Below, in pieces: positions 1-8,222 of a stretch of 64,000 nucleotides of DNA. Under the pieces are notes generated by a model. The model saw only the letters and a program-made list of their open reading frames with translations. It did no database searches and was not told the DNA's origin. Origin of the DNA: Caryophanales bacterium (lineage in GTDB: Bacteria > Bacillota_I > Bacilli_A > Izemoplasmatales > UBA1188); assembly GCA_020633845.1 (NCBI GenBank), contig JACKCW010000001.1:297011-361010 (forward strand). The letters are read 5' to 3'. How positions within the stretch are numbered: the first letter of the stretch is position 1; the number at the start of each line of letters is the position of its first letter. A program made the translations under genes and the position numbers.

Positions 1-344
1 TCTATCACGCTTTTGATTCAATTGAAAAACAAACCGGAAGAAATCCGAATGTAGTATTTGAAGAAGCATTAAACAATATTATGCCTGTTCTTGAAGTAAA
101 GGCAAAGAGAATCGGCGGACAGAACTATCAGGTTCCGATGGAAGTTAAACCGGAAAGAAGAGTAGCTTTAGGACTCAGATGGCTCGTTCAATACGCTAGA
201 TCAAGAAACGAAAAGACTATGGATGAAAGACTTGCTAAAGAAATTATTGACGCCAGCAATAATACCGGCGGTGCTTGCAAGAAAAGAGATGAAGTTCATA
301 GACAGGCAGAAGCCAATAAGGCCTTTGCTCACTATCGTGTCTAA
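1..344 (+). CDS. rpsG: 30S ribosomal protein uS7, 3' part
   Basis: The C-terminal part of ribosomal protein uS7, which binds the 3' major domain of 16S rRNA and nucleates assembly of the small-subunit head. The reading frame is open from base 3 and starts upstream of the window; about 113 of the usual 156 residues are present. YHAFDSIEKQTGRNPNVVF, the VPMEVKPERRVALGLRWLV segment and the HRQAEANKAFAHYR end are typical of uS7. The internal methionine at base 81 is not the true start, because the homologous frame continues upstream of it. It lies 18 bases before fusA, the usual str-operon order. Confidence 0.97.
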   Translation, partial: YHAFDSIEKQTGRNPNVVFEEALNNIMPVLEVKAKRIGGQNYQVPMEVKPERRVALGLRWLVQYARSRNEKTMDERLAKEIIDASNNTGGACKKRDEVHRQAEANKAFAHYRV

Positions 345-362
345 TCTGAGGATAAGAAAATT

Positions 363-2429
363 ATGCGTGATTACAGTTTAGATAAAACTCGTAACCTTGG
401 GATTATGGCTCATATCGATGCCGGAAAAACCACCATTACGGAGCGGATTTTATATCATACCGGAAAAATTCATAAAATGGGTGAAACCCATGACGGCGAC
501 GCTCAGATGGACTGGATGGAAGAGGAACAAGAGCGCGGGATTACTATAACTGCAGCCGCAACAACCACTTTCTGGAAAGGATTTCGTTTTAATATTATCG
601 ATACCCCTGGGCACGTCGACTTTACCGTTGAGGTTCAGAGATCTTTAAGAGTTTTAGACGGTGCCGTGATGGTTCTTGATTCCCAGGCGGGAGTTGAGCC
701 GCAAACCGAAACCGTTTGGCGTCAAGCCAACGAATATAGAGTTCCGAGAATTATTTTCTCGAACAAAATGGATAAAACCGGAGCCGATTTCTTTTTCTCG
801 GTAAAATCGGTTCATGACAGACTTGGAGCGAAAGCCGCCGCTGTTGAACTTCCAATTGGCGCTGAAGATAAATTCACCGGAATAATTGATATTATTACTA
901 GAAAAGCCTTTGAGTATGACGGGGAAAAGGATGAAAATGCGAAGGAAATTCCTATTCCTAAAGATATGCTCGGTTTGGTCGAAGAAAAAAGAGCGGAATT
1001 AATTGAAGCCGTGGCCGATTTCGACGAAGAACTTATGGAGTATTATTTAGAAGGAGAAGAAGTTTCCCCTGAGATGATTAAGAAAGCAGTCAGAAAAGCG
1101 ACTCTTTCCGCTCAGTTTTTCCCAATCCTTTGCGGTTCAGCATTTAAAAACAAAGGAGTCAAGTTATTGCTTGACGCCATCATAGATTACCTTCCAGGTC
1201 CTCTTGACGTCGAACAGATCAAAGGATATGACATGGAAGGAAACGAAACTATCATTTCATCTTCCGACGACGCGCCTTTCTCGGCTCTCGCCTTCAAGGT
1301 GATGACCGACCCATATGTCGGAAAATTAGTCTTCTTCAGAGTTTACTCGGGAACCTTGAAAAGAGGATCCTACGTATATAATTCGGTATCGGATAATAAG
1401 GAAAGAATCGGAAGAATTCTTCTGATGCACGCCAATACAAGAACCGAAGTCGAAGAAGTTTATTCGGGTGATATCGCTGCGGCAGTCGGCCTTAAAAACA
1501 CGACTACCGGCCAAACATTATGCGATGAAAATCATCCGGTTCATCTAGAATCCATGGTTTTCCCGGAACCGGTTGTGATGGTGGCGATTGAGCCTAAATC
1601 GAAAGCCGACCAAGAAAAAATGGGTAACGCTCTTTCGAAACTTGCGGAAGAGGATCCTACTTTTAAGACTTTTACCGATAAAGAAACCGGCCAAACTATT
1701 ATTGCCGGTATGGGTGAACTTCACCTGGATATTATCGTTGAAAGAATGAAAAGAGAATACAGGGTTGAAGCTAATGTCGGAAATCCTCAAGTATCATACA
1801 GAGAGACAATCGGTAAAGCTTGTACCGTTCAAGGTAAGTTTGTAAGACAATCAGGCGGTCACGGTCAATACGGAGACTGCGTAATCCTCTTTGAACCTAA
1901 TCCGGAAAAGGGCTATGAATTTGCCGATAAGACAACCGGAGGAGTAATTCCTAAGGAATATATTTCTTCCATCGACAAAGGTCTTCAGGAATCAATGGAA
2001 TCAGGAATCTTATGCGGATACCCGATGGTCGATATGAAATGTACCGTCGTTGACGGATCATATCATGATGTCGACAGTTCGGAACTCGCCTTTAAGATTG
2101 CGGCATCCTTGGCTCTTAAAAACGCTAAACCGGTATGTAATCCGATTCTCTTGGAACCGATTATGGCCGTTGATGTCGTAGTTCCTGAGAATTATCTTGG
2201 GAATGTTATCGGGGACCTTGTTTCAAGAAGAGGAAGAATCGAAGGACAAGAGCTTCATTCGGCCGCTGTAAAGATTACGGCTAAAGTGCCTCTAGCAGAA
2301 ATGTTCGGCTATACCACCGCTCTTAGAAGCAATACTCAGGGAAGAGGAACTTCCACAATGAGATTTTCTCATTACGAGTCCGCTCCAAAGTCTATCCAAG
2401 AAGAGATTGTTAAAAAGAGAAACGGCTAG
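363..2429 (+). CDS. fusA: Elongation factor G
   Basis: Translational GTPase that drives ribosomal translocation and, with ribosome recycling factor, subunit splitting. The 688-residue length fits the family. The P-loop AHIDAGKTT lies near residue 16, followed by RGITI (switch I), DTPGHVDF (switch II) and NKMDKTGAD (G4). The carboxyl half carries the usual domains III-V, including the HGQYGD segment. It follows rpsG directly with only a weak ribosome site (GAGG near 347-350), as expected for a gene in a long ribosomal operon. I see nothing unusual. Confidence 0.99.
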   Translation: MRDYSLDKTRNLGIMAHIDAGKTTITERILYHTGKIHKMGETHDGDAQMDWMEEEQERGITITAAATTTFWKGFRFNIIDTPGHVDFTVEVQRSLRVLDGAVMVLDSQAGVEPQTETVWRQANEYRVPRIIFSNKMDKTGADFFFSVKSVHDRLGAKAAAVELPIGAEDKFTGIIDIITRKAFEYDGEKDENAKEIPIPKDMLGLVEEKRAELIEAVADFDEELMEYYLEGEEVSPEMIKKAVRKATLSAQFFPILCGSAFKNKGVKLLLDAIIDYLPGPLDVEQIKGYDMEGNETIISSSDDAPFSALAFKVMTDPYVGKLVFFRVYSGTLKRGSYVYNSVSDNKERIGRILLMHANTRTEVEEVYSGDIAAAVGLKNTTTGQTLCDENHPVHLESMVFPEPVVMVAIEPKSKADQEKMGNALSKLAEEDPTFKTFTDKETGQTIIAGMGELHLDIIVERMKREYRVEANVGNPQVSYRETIGKACTVQGKFVRQSGGHGQYGDCVILFEPNPEKGYEFADKTTGGVIPKEYISSIDKGLQESMESGILCGYPMVDMKCTVVDGSYHDVDSSELAFKIAASLALKNAKPVCNPILLEPIMAVDVVVPENYLGNVIGDLVSRRGRIEGQELHSAAVKITAKVPLAEMFGYTTALRSNTQGRGTSTMRFSHYESAPKSIQEEIVKKRNG

Positions 2430-2436
2430 AATATAG

Positions 2437-2465
2437 TTGAAATAATCTCGATTATTTGTTAAAAT
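2437..2465 (+). promoter_or_regulatory. Predicted promoter of tuf
   Basis: TTGAAA (2437-2442), a 17-base spacer and TAAAAT (2460-2465), with the extended -10 dinucleotide TG one base upstream of the -10 box. It lies in the 90-base gap between fusA and tuf and would give tuf its own transcript in addition to read-through from the str operon. Confidence 0.7.
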
Positions 2466-2519
2466 TAAAAAAGGAAAATGAAATAACTAAAAAATACAAA
2501 GGAGATAAATTCTTAAGAA

Positions 2520-3710
2520 ATGGCAAAACAGAAATTTGTACGTAACAAACCACATCTTAACATTGGTACAATCGGACACGTTGACCATGGTAAGACTACA
2601 TTAACTGCGGCTATTACCAAATACCTTGCTGAAAAGGGTCTTGCTCAATTTGAAAGATATGAAGATATCGACAAGGCACCAGAAGAGAAGGCAAGAGGAA
2701 TAACCATCAATACTGCTCATATTGAGTATGAAACCGAAAAACGTCACTATGCGCACGTTGACTGCCCAGGGCATGCCGACTATGTTAAAAACATGATTAC
2801 CGGTGCCGCTCAGATGGACGGTGCAATCTTAGTTGTATCAGCTCCTGATGGTGTAATGCCTCAGACTCGTGAACATATTCTTCTCGCTCGTCAGGTTGGC
2901 GTTCCGAAAATTATCGTTTTCATGAACAAGGTTGACCAGATTCCGGTGGAAGACGCTGAATTAATCGACATCTCTGAGATGGACGTTCGTGATCTTTTAA
3001 CCGAATACGGATTCCCTGGTGATGAAGTTCCGGTTATTAGAGGTTCAGCATTAAAAGCTCTTGAAGGCGATCCTAAGTACACTCCGGCAATTCAGGAATT
3101 ACTTGATGCTGTTGATGCGTACTTTGATGTTCCGGTTCGTGACAACGAAAAACCTTTCATGATGCCGGTTGAAGACGTATTTACTATTACCGGTCGTGGT
3201 ACAGTTGCAACCGGAAGAGTAGAAAGAGGAACTATTAAAGTCGGCGATAAAGTTGAAATCGTCGGAATTAGAGATACTCAAGAATCAGTTGCAACCGGCG
3301 TGGAAATGTTCAAGAAACTTCTTGACTTCGCAGAAGCCGGCGACAACATCGGTGTTCTTTTAAGAGGTATTGACCGTGAAAATATCGTTAGAGGACAAGT
3401 CCTCGCTAAACCTGGATCGGTTCATCCTCACTTCAAGTTCAAAGCTCAGGTTGTCGTTTTAACTAAAGAAGAAGGCGGACGTCATACAGCATTCTTTAAT
3501 GGTTATCGCCCTCAGTTCTATTTCAGAACTACTGACGTTACCGGCGTTATCAATCTTCCTGAAGGCGTAGAAATGGTTATGCCTGGAGACCACGTGGAGA
3601 TGGAAGTGGAACTTATCCACCACATCGCTCTTGAATCTGGAACTAAGTTCTCAATCCGTGAAGGCGGAAGAACAGTTGGAGCCGGATCGGTTACCGAAAT
3701 CATTTCGTAA
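2520..3710 (+). CDS. tuf: Elongation factor Tu
   Basis: Delivers aminoacyl-tRNA to the ribosomal A site as a ternary complex with GTP. At 396 residues it is full length. GHVDHGKTTLTAAIT is the P-loop, RGITINTAHIEYE covers switch I, DCPGHADYV switch II and NKVDQI G4; beta-barrel domains II and III follow to the GGRTVGAGSVTEII end. The site AAAGGAG (2498-2504) is 15 bases from the ATG, longer than usual. The gene has its own predicted promoter and is closed by a strong terminator, so it can be expressed independently of fusA. Confidence 0.99.
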   Translation: MAKQKFVRNKPHLNIGTIGHVDHGKTTLTAAITKYLAEKGLAQFERYEDIDKAPEEKARGITINTAHIEYETEKRHYAHVDCPGHADYVKNMITGAAQMDGAILVVSAPDGVMPQTREHILLARQVGVPKIIVFMNKVDQIPVEDAELIDISEMDVRDLLTEYGFPGDEVPVIRGSALKALEGDPKYTPAIQELLDAVDAYFDVPVRDNEKPFMMPVEDVFTITGRGTVATGRVERGTIKVGDKVEIVGIRDTQESVATGVEMFKKLLDFAEAGDNIGVLLRGIDRENIVRGQVLAKPGSVHPHFKFKAQVVVLTKEEGGRHTAFFNGYRPQFYFRTTDVTGVINLPEGVEMVMPGDHVEMEVELIHHIALESGTKFSIREGGRTVGAGSVTEIIS

Positions 3711-3720
3711 TTTATTAAAT

Positions 3721-3748
3721 AAAAACCTGACTTCGGTCAGGTTTTTTT
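3721..3748 (+). terminator. Intrinsic terminator after tuf
   Basis: An AAACCTGAC / GTCAGGTTT stem with a stable TTCG tetraloop and a run of seven T. It closes the str operon. Confidence 0.93.
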
Positions 3749-3768
3749 GTCGGAGTATGCTTCTAGAA

Positions 3769-3797
3769 TTGAAAAATGAGTTTGATTATTGTATAAT
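3769..3797 (+). promoter_or_regulatory. Predicted promoter of the PfkB kinase group
   Basis: TTGAAA (3769-3774), exactly 17 bases, then a consensus TATAAT (3792-3797). The start codon at 3823 lies about 20 bases past the expected transcription start. Confidence 0.8.
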
Positions 3798-3822
3798 CAA
3801 AAGAGATTAAAAGAGGCTTTAT

Positions 3823-4686
3823 ATGAGAAAATATTTTATTTTCGGTGGTGCCAATATTGATATACAAGCCATGCTTTCTTCTAAAGCCCGTCTTGCTGAA
3901 TCAAATCCGTCTTCAATTAAGACGACTTTTGGCGGTGTCGGACGGAATATCGCGAGGGCCATCGCAAATTATAATTCCTGTTATTTTATAAGTGCCTTTT
4001 CAAAGTCAACGCTCTTTATTCCTCTTCTAGACGATCTTAACCAACACAGTGTTGATACTACCTTATCCAAGGTTTTTAAAAATAAAGATACCTCAATGTA
4101 TATCGATATCGTTGATGAAGACGGGGTGGTTATTGGCGCCTCGGACATGTCCTTAATCGAAAGTCTTAAAAAAGAAGATGTAAAAGAAGCGGTATTAAAA
4201 ACTGAGGATAACGATATAATTGTGGTCGAGGCTAATCTCCCCTATGACGTTCTTGAATATATTTTAAAGAATGCAAAAGGCTATAAAATTATGGATGCGG
4301 TATCTTCTAAAAAAATGGGGAAAGTAAAAGAACTGTTGATATTAACCGACCTGATTAAGCTAAATAATCTAGAATATAATATGCTAAAAGACACCAAGAT
4401 TAATGATTATATCATTACTTACGGTAATGCTCTTGAGATAAAAATCGGTGGTGAAAAATATCATATCACGCATAATAAAGTTCATTCTTTGAACCCGACC
4501 GGCTGCGGCGATACCTTTATCGGAACGTTTGCCGCCAATATAAATAATGGTTTAAAACTAGCGATTATTGAATCAATAAAAGCGGCCGCCGCATCAGCTC
4601 TTATTCTTGAAAGCGTTCCTTCAAAAGAAGATATAAATAAAATAACTGTGGATGATTTGTCCATAGTATTCGAGGAAATAAAATGA
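3823..4686 (+). CDS. PfkB-family sugar kinase, pseudouridine-kinase-like
   Basis: A ribokinase-fold kinase of 287 residues that probably phosphorylates a ribosyl compound with ATP in the cytoplasm. The N-terminal substrate motif GGVGRNIARAIAN (about residues 37-49) and the early FGGANIDI strand resemble pseudouridine kinases. NPTGCGDTFIGTF near residue 225 is the PfkB signature 2 with the catalytic Asp and anion hole. No pseudouridine-5'-phosphate glycosidase gene lies nearby, so the substrate is inferred only from resemblance; another nucleoside or sugar is possible. It overlaps tatD by four bases (ATGA), so the two are translationally coupled. Confidence 0.8.
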   Translation: MRKYFIFGGANIDIQAMLSSKARLAESNPSSIKTTFGGVGRNIARAIANYNSCYFISAFSKSTLFIPLLDDLNQHSVDTTLSKVFKNKDTSMYIDIVDEDGVVIGASDMSLIESLKKEDVKEAVLKTEDNDIIVVEANLPYDVLEYILKNAKGYKIMDAVSSKKMGKVKELLILTDLIKLNNLEYNMLKDTKINDYIITYGNALEIKIGGEKYHITHNKVHSLNPTGCGDTFIGTFAANINNGLKLAIIESIKAAAASALILESVPSKEDINKITVDDLSIVFEEIK

Positions 4687-5465
4687 TTGATTCCCATGCC
4701 CATTTAAATGATGAGGCTTTTATAGATAACTTAGACGAGGTACTCCTAGATGCCAGAAAATCCGGAATTAAAACCATAATTTGTCCGGGCTGGGATATAG
4801 AATCATCTATTAAGGCTATCAAGATCGCAGAAAGAGAAGATGATATTTATGCCTCTATTGGAATTCATCCCGAAAACGTCAAAGATGCTAAAGATGAAGA
4901 CTTGCTTAAAATAGAAGAACTTTCTTCTAATAAAAAAGTGGTCGCAATAGGTGAAATCGGTCTTGATTATCACTACGGCAAAGATACGATAGAACTTCAA
5001 AAAGAATATTTATTAAAACAACTCGCTCTATCAACAAAGAAAAATCTTCCGGTCATAATTCACCTAAGAGAAGCGACGGAAGACTTCTTGAATATTATTA
5101 AAGAATACACAGAAAAAAACGGGAAACACGAGAAAATAGGCGTTATGCATTGTTATTCTGGCAGTACGGAAACCATGAAGATCCTTTTAGATTTAGGCTT
5201 TTATATTTCTTTTGGTGGTCCGGTTACTTTTAAAAACGCTAAAACGGTCAAAGAGACGGCGCTTTTATGTCCGCTTGATAGGCTGCTTATTGAAACCGAT
5301 TCGCCTTATCTTGCGCCTCATCCCTTAAGAGGCACAGTCAATACGCCGAAAAATGTTTCTTTAGTCCTTAAAGAAATCGCAAAAATTAAGGGAATAGATG
5401 AAAAAATTATTGAAGAAAATGTCGAAAAGAATCTTTACTTTCTCTTCAATATCAAAGGAGAATAA
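4683..5465 (+). CDS. tatD: TatD-family metal-dependent DNase
   Basis: A TIM-barrel metallohydrolase of 260 residues. TatD enzymes are 3'-5' exonucleases or deoxyribonucleases, and some act in D-aminoacyl-tRNA quality control. The metal site is complete: DSHAHLND at the N-terminus, GEIGLDYHY near residue 95, IIHLREA, MHCYSGS and ETDSPYLAPHP. The start overlaps the preceding kinase stop as ATGA, and ychF follows after two bases, so these genes form one operon from the promoter at 3769. In B. subtilis-type genomes TatD usually sits beside metS or rnmV; that context is not seen here. Confidence 0.92.
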   Translation: MIDSHAHLNDEAFIDNLDEVLLDARKSGIKTIICPGWDIESSIKAIKIAEREDDIYASIGIHPENVKDAKDEDLLKIEELSSNKKVVAIGEIGLDYHYGKDTIELQKEYLLKQLALSTKKNLPVIIHLREATEDFLNIIKEYTEKNGKHEKIGVMHCYSGSTETMKILLDLGFYISFGGPVTFKNAKTVKETALLCPLDRLLIETDSPYLAPHPLRGTVNTPKNVSLVLKEIAKIKGIDEKIIEENVEKNLYFLFNIKGE

Positions 5466-5467
5466 TC

Positions 5468-6568
5468 ATGAGCTTAAAAGTGGGAATAGTCGGTCTTCCT
5501 AATGTGGGAAAGACCACGCTCTTTAATGCGATGACCGGGCTTGACGCTCCGGTTTCTTCGTTTCCATACACAACCATCGACGCGAATGTCGGAGTTGTAT
5601 CAGTACCCGATGAAAGGTTAGACCGTTTAGTTGAAATATATAAACCGAAAAAAGTGGTCCCGGCTTCTATCGAATTCGTGGATATCGCCGGTATTGGGGC
5701 CGGTGCCTCAAAAGGAGAAGGACTCGGCAACCAGTTTTTGGTTAGCGTAAGAGAAAGCGACGCTTTGGTTCATGTGGTAAGATGTTTCAAGTCCAGTGAA
5801 GTTATATCGGAAAGCGGAAAGATTGCCCCTTACGAAGATATTGAATCTTTAAATCTTGAGCTTATTTTTGCGGATATTGAAGTTATTGAAAAAAGAATTC
5901 CGAAACTAAAGAAAAAAGCCGACAGCAAAACCGATCCGGAATCAGTTAAGGAATATGAGATATTAAAAAGATGTTACGACACGCTAAAAGAAATGCATCC
6001 AATAAGAGATTTGCATCTTCCTTTAGATGAGGAAAAAATTATTCGAGCCTATTCTTTTTTAACGATGAAGCCGATTCTTTATTGTCTTAATATTTCGGAA
6101 AGCGATATAAACAAGGAAGATTCTTCAGAAATTAAACAAATCAAAGAAATGGCTGAAAAGGAAGGATCAAAGGTCGTCATGATAAGCGCAGAAATTGAAT
6201 ACGAAATATCAAGGCTTTCTTTAGAAGACAAAAAAATGTTTTTGGAAGAACTTGGTCTTTCCCGTCCCGGTCTTAATGAAATGGTTAAAGCCAGTTATGA
6301 TCTTTTAGGCCTGGAAACGATTTTCACTTGCGGTGAAAAAGACTGCCATGCCTGGACCTATAAAAAAGGCATGAAAGCCCCACAAGTGGCGGGAGTAATT
6401 CATACCGACTTTGAAAAAGGATTCATTAAGGCGGAAATAATCGGCTACGAAGATTTGATTAAAGCCGGTAGTGAACAAAAAGCCAAAGAATTAAACTATT
6501 TCCGTCTGGAGGGCAAAGAATACCTAGTTAAAGACGGAGACATCGTTCATTTTAGGTTTAATCTATGA
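5468..6568 (+). CDS. ychF: Redox-regulated ATPase YchF (Obg-like)
   Basis: A universally conserved Obg-like P-loop protein that prefers ATP to GTP and binds ribosomes. At 366 residues it has the usual length. GLPNVGKTTLFNAMTG is the P-loop, DIAGIGAGASKGEGLGNQF is switch II, and the G4 site reads NISESD rather than NKxD, which is the family hallmark behind the ATP preference. A TGS-like C-terminal domain runs from about residue 280, and FRLEGKEYLVKDGDIVHFR is the typical end. It overlaps pncC by four bases. Confidence 0.95.
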   Translation: MSLKVGIVGLPNVGKTTLFNAMTGLDAPVSSFPYTTIDANVGVVSVPDERLDRLVEIYKPKKVVPASIEFVDIAGIGAGASKGEGLGNQFLVSVRESDALVHVVRCFKSSEVISESGKIAPYEDIESLNLELIFADIEVIEKRIPKLKKKADSKTDPESVKEYEILKRCYDTLKEMHPIRDLHLPLDEEKIIRAYSFLTMKPILYCLNISESDINKEDSSEIKQIKEMAEKEGSKVVMISAEIEYEISRLSLEDKKMFLEELGLSRPGLNEMVKASYDLLGLETIFTCGEKDCHAWTYKKGMKAPQVAGVIHTDFEKGFIKAEIIGYEDLIKAGSEQKAKELNYFRLEGKEYLVKDGDIVHFRFNL

Positions 6569-7035
6569 CAAGGGAAGAAATAATTCGTTTTATAATCGAA
6601 AAGAAAATAACGATTTCCTTTGCGGAATCTTGTACCGGAGGCGCTCTTGCGAGTGCTTTTGTGAAAATGCCGGGTGCCTCGGAAGTATTTAACGGCAGTT
6701 TTGTCGTATATTCGCCGTTTTTCAAAGAAAAATATTTAGGCGTAAAAGAAGAAACAATTAATCAAAAAGGCGTAGTATCAAAAGAAGTTGCCGAAGAGAT
6801 GGCGGAAGGCCTATCAAAAGAAACCGGAGTTTTTCTTTCAATCTCGGTGACCGGGAATTGCGGTCCTAGTAAAGGAGATTTAAAGGCGCCCTTAGGAAGA
6901 GTGTATGTTTGTCTTCTTTATAACGGGCTTAAAGATACCTTTGAACTTAACCTAAAAGGTAGTAGGGAAGAGAATATCGAAAGCGTTGTCGATTTCGTCT
7001 TTGATGCCGCCTTTGACACCCTAAATAATTTATAG
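6565..7035 (+). CDS. pncC: CinA C-terminal domain protein, NMN amidohydrolase
   Basis: Deamidates nicotinamide mononucleotide to nicotinate mononucleotide in NAD salvage. It is a stand-alone CinA-C domain of 156 residues, without the N-terminal CinA domain. The active-site segment FAESCTGGALASAF lies at residues 19-32, and ISVTGNCGP plus GRVYVC are further family motifs. The start overlaps the ychF stop as ATGA, so it is the last gene of the kinase-tatD-ychF-pncC operon. I see no terminator behind it; the rpsF promoter begins directly at its stop codon. Confidence 0.88.
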   Translation: MTREEIIRFIIEKKITISFAESCTGGALASAFVKMPGASEVFNGSFVVYSPFFKEKYLGVKEETINQKGVVSKEVAEEMAEGLSKETGVFLSISVTGNCGPSKGDLKAPLGRVYVCLLYNGLKDTFELNLKGSREENIESVVDFVFDAAFDTLNNL

Positions 7036-7061
7036 ACAGTTATATTATTTTATGATATAAT
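7033..7061 (+). promoter_or_regulatory. Predicted promoter of rpsF-ssb-rpsR
   Basis: TAGACA (7033-7038), a 17-base spacer, then TATAAT (7056-7061) with the extended-10 TG at 7053-7054. The -35 box overlaps the pncC stop codon. Confidence 0.8.
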
Positions 7062-7067
7062 TGAATG

Positions 7068-7117
7068 GCTTTTTGAAAGCGCCTTGCTGCTTTATAATAA
7101 GGCAGCCGATAGACCAT
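7068..7117 (+). promoter_or_regulatory. Possible rpsF leader RNA (S6:S18-type)
   Basis: The short 5' leader has a GCTGC / GCAGC hairpin followed by CCGATAGACC directly before the ribosome site. In many bacteria the rpsF leader binds the S6:S18 complex through a hairpin with an exposed CCG. The position and the CCG fit, but I could not fold it or align it to the family, so this is a suggestion only. Confidence 0.3.
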
Positions 7118-7129
7118 AAGGAGGAAAAA

Positions 7130-7420
7130 ATGAACAAATACGAAGCGATGTACATTATTCGCCCGGATGTTAACGAAGAAGACAGAAAAGCGCTCATTGC
7201 AGAAATCAGCGCAATTTTTACGTCTCGCGGAACTAGCGAAGTCAAAGTTAACGAATGGGGACTCCGTAAGCTTGCTTACGAGATCGATGAATGTAAAGAA
7301 GGATACTATGTTGTATTATCCTTTGAAAGCGAAAGCCCTGAAGCTTTAAATGAGTATGACCGTGTTTCTAATATTAGAGATGCCATCATTCGTCACATTG
7401 TCGTAAAATTACCGAAGTAA
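7130..7420 (+). CDS. rpsF: 30S ribosomal protein bS6
   Basis: Ribosomal protein of the 30S platform that pairs with bS18. The start at 7130 gives 96 residues, the family length, and has AAGGAGG at 7118-7124; a longer frame from 7061 would begin inside the promoter and is rejected. KYEAMYIIRPD at the N-terminus and the NEWGLRKLAYEI segment are typical, and the protein ends in DAIIRHIVVKL without an extended tail. It heads the rpsF-ssb-rpsR operon, the standard order in Bacillota. Confidence 0.97.
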   Translation: MNKYEAMYIIRPDVNEEDRKALIAEISAIFTSRGTSEVKVNEWGLRKLAYEIDECKEGYYVVLSFESESPEALNEYDRVSNIRDAIIRHIVVKLPK

Positions 7421-7438
7421 CAGGAAAGGAGATTAAAA

Positions 7439-7870
7439 ATGATTAATCGTGTTGTATTAGTCGGAAGACTAACCAAAGACCCGGATTTAAGATACACCGC
7501 CAGCAATGTTCCGGTTGCGTCATTCACGATTGCTGTCTCCAGACCTTTTGTTAATCAGGCATCAGGAGAAAGAGACGCCGATTTTATACCGGTAGTTATT
7601 TGGAGAAAACAGGCAGAGAACGTTAAAAAGTTTTTAGTTAAAGGTTCGCTGGCTGGAGTTGAAGGAAGAATTCAAACAAGAAATTATGACGATAAAGACG
7701 GCACAAGAAGATATGTGACCGAAATTGTCGCCGACAATGTATATTTTCTTGAAGCAAAGGGTTCAGCTGATAGTGCGGCAGAAAGTTCTACTAACACCGC
7801 AGAAGAAAAGGAAGACGATGAATTTAAATACGATAATGTTAAATTCACCGATAACGATCTTCCATTTTAA
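7439..7870 (+). CDS. ssb: Single-stranded DNA-binding protein
   Basis: Coats single-stranded DNA in replication and repair. It has 143 residues: an OB fold (about 1-105, starting INRVVLVGRLTKDPDLRYT), then a short acidic low-complexity linker and the tip NDLPF, which recruits partner proteins. The linker is short compared with B. subtilis SsbA. It lies between rpsF and rpsR with a clear GGAGAT ribosome site, so it is co-expressed with two ribosomal proteins as in most Bacillota. Confidence 0.97.
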   Translation: MINRVVLVGRLTKDPDLRYTASNVPVASFTIAVSRPFVNQASGERDADFIPVVIWRKQAENVKKFLVKGSLAGVEGRIQTRNYDDKDGTRRYVTEIVADNVYFLEAKGSADSAAESSTNTAEEKEDDEFKYDNVKFTDNDLPF

Positions 7871-7887
7871 AGAAAGGAGAATGCAAA

Positions 7888-8142
7888 ATGGCATACGCTA
7901 ATAATAATAGCCCGAAAAAAAGTTATTTCAAAAAAAGACATAAAAAGACATGTTATTTTACCGATAACAAGATTGAATATATCGATTTTAAAGACGTTGA
8001 TATGTTAAAGAAATTTGTTTCTGATAAAGGCAAAATTCTTCCAAGACGTTTTACCGGTACCAAAGCTTATTATCAAAAGCATCTAGCTCTCGCCATCAAG
8101 AGAGCTCGTCATATGGCTCTTCTGCCTTTTGTTGACGATTAG
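7888..8142 (+). CDS. rpsR: 30S ribosomal protein bS18
   Basis: Partner of bS6 on the 30S platform; 84 residues. KKTCYFTDNKIEYIDFKD and the basic core LPRRFTGTKAYYQKHLALAI are the family signature. It has an N-terminal extension rich in Asn, Ser and Lys of about a dozen residues. The ribosome site is AAAGGAG. It is the last gene of the operon and is followed at once by an intrinsic terminator. The single Cys is not arranged in a zinc motif. Confidence 0.97.
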   Translation: MAYANNNSPKKSYFKKRHKKTCYFTDNKIEYIDFKDVDMLKKFVSDKGKILPRRFTGTKAYYQKHLALAIKRARHMALLPFVDD

Positions 8143-8152
8143 TAACGCTTTA

Positions 8153-8181
8153 AAACAATCCTGTCTCAGGATTGTTTTTTT
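8153..8181 (+). terminator. Intrinsic terminator after rpsR
   Basis: An 11-bp stem AAACAATCCTG / CAGGATTGTTT around a TCT loop, followed by T-rich sequence. Confidence 0.92.
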
Positions 8182-8222
8182 ATCTTTTTTGTATTATTAT
8201 ATATACACAAAGGAGAATAGAC

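Noticed and set aside
8172..8222. Upstream in-frame extension of the GdpP-bL9 protein from 8172
   Set aside because: It overlaps the T-tract of the rpsR terminator and has no ribosome site; AAAGGAG fits the ATG at 8223.
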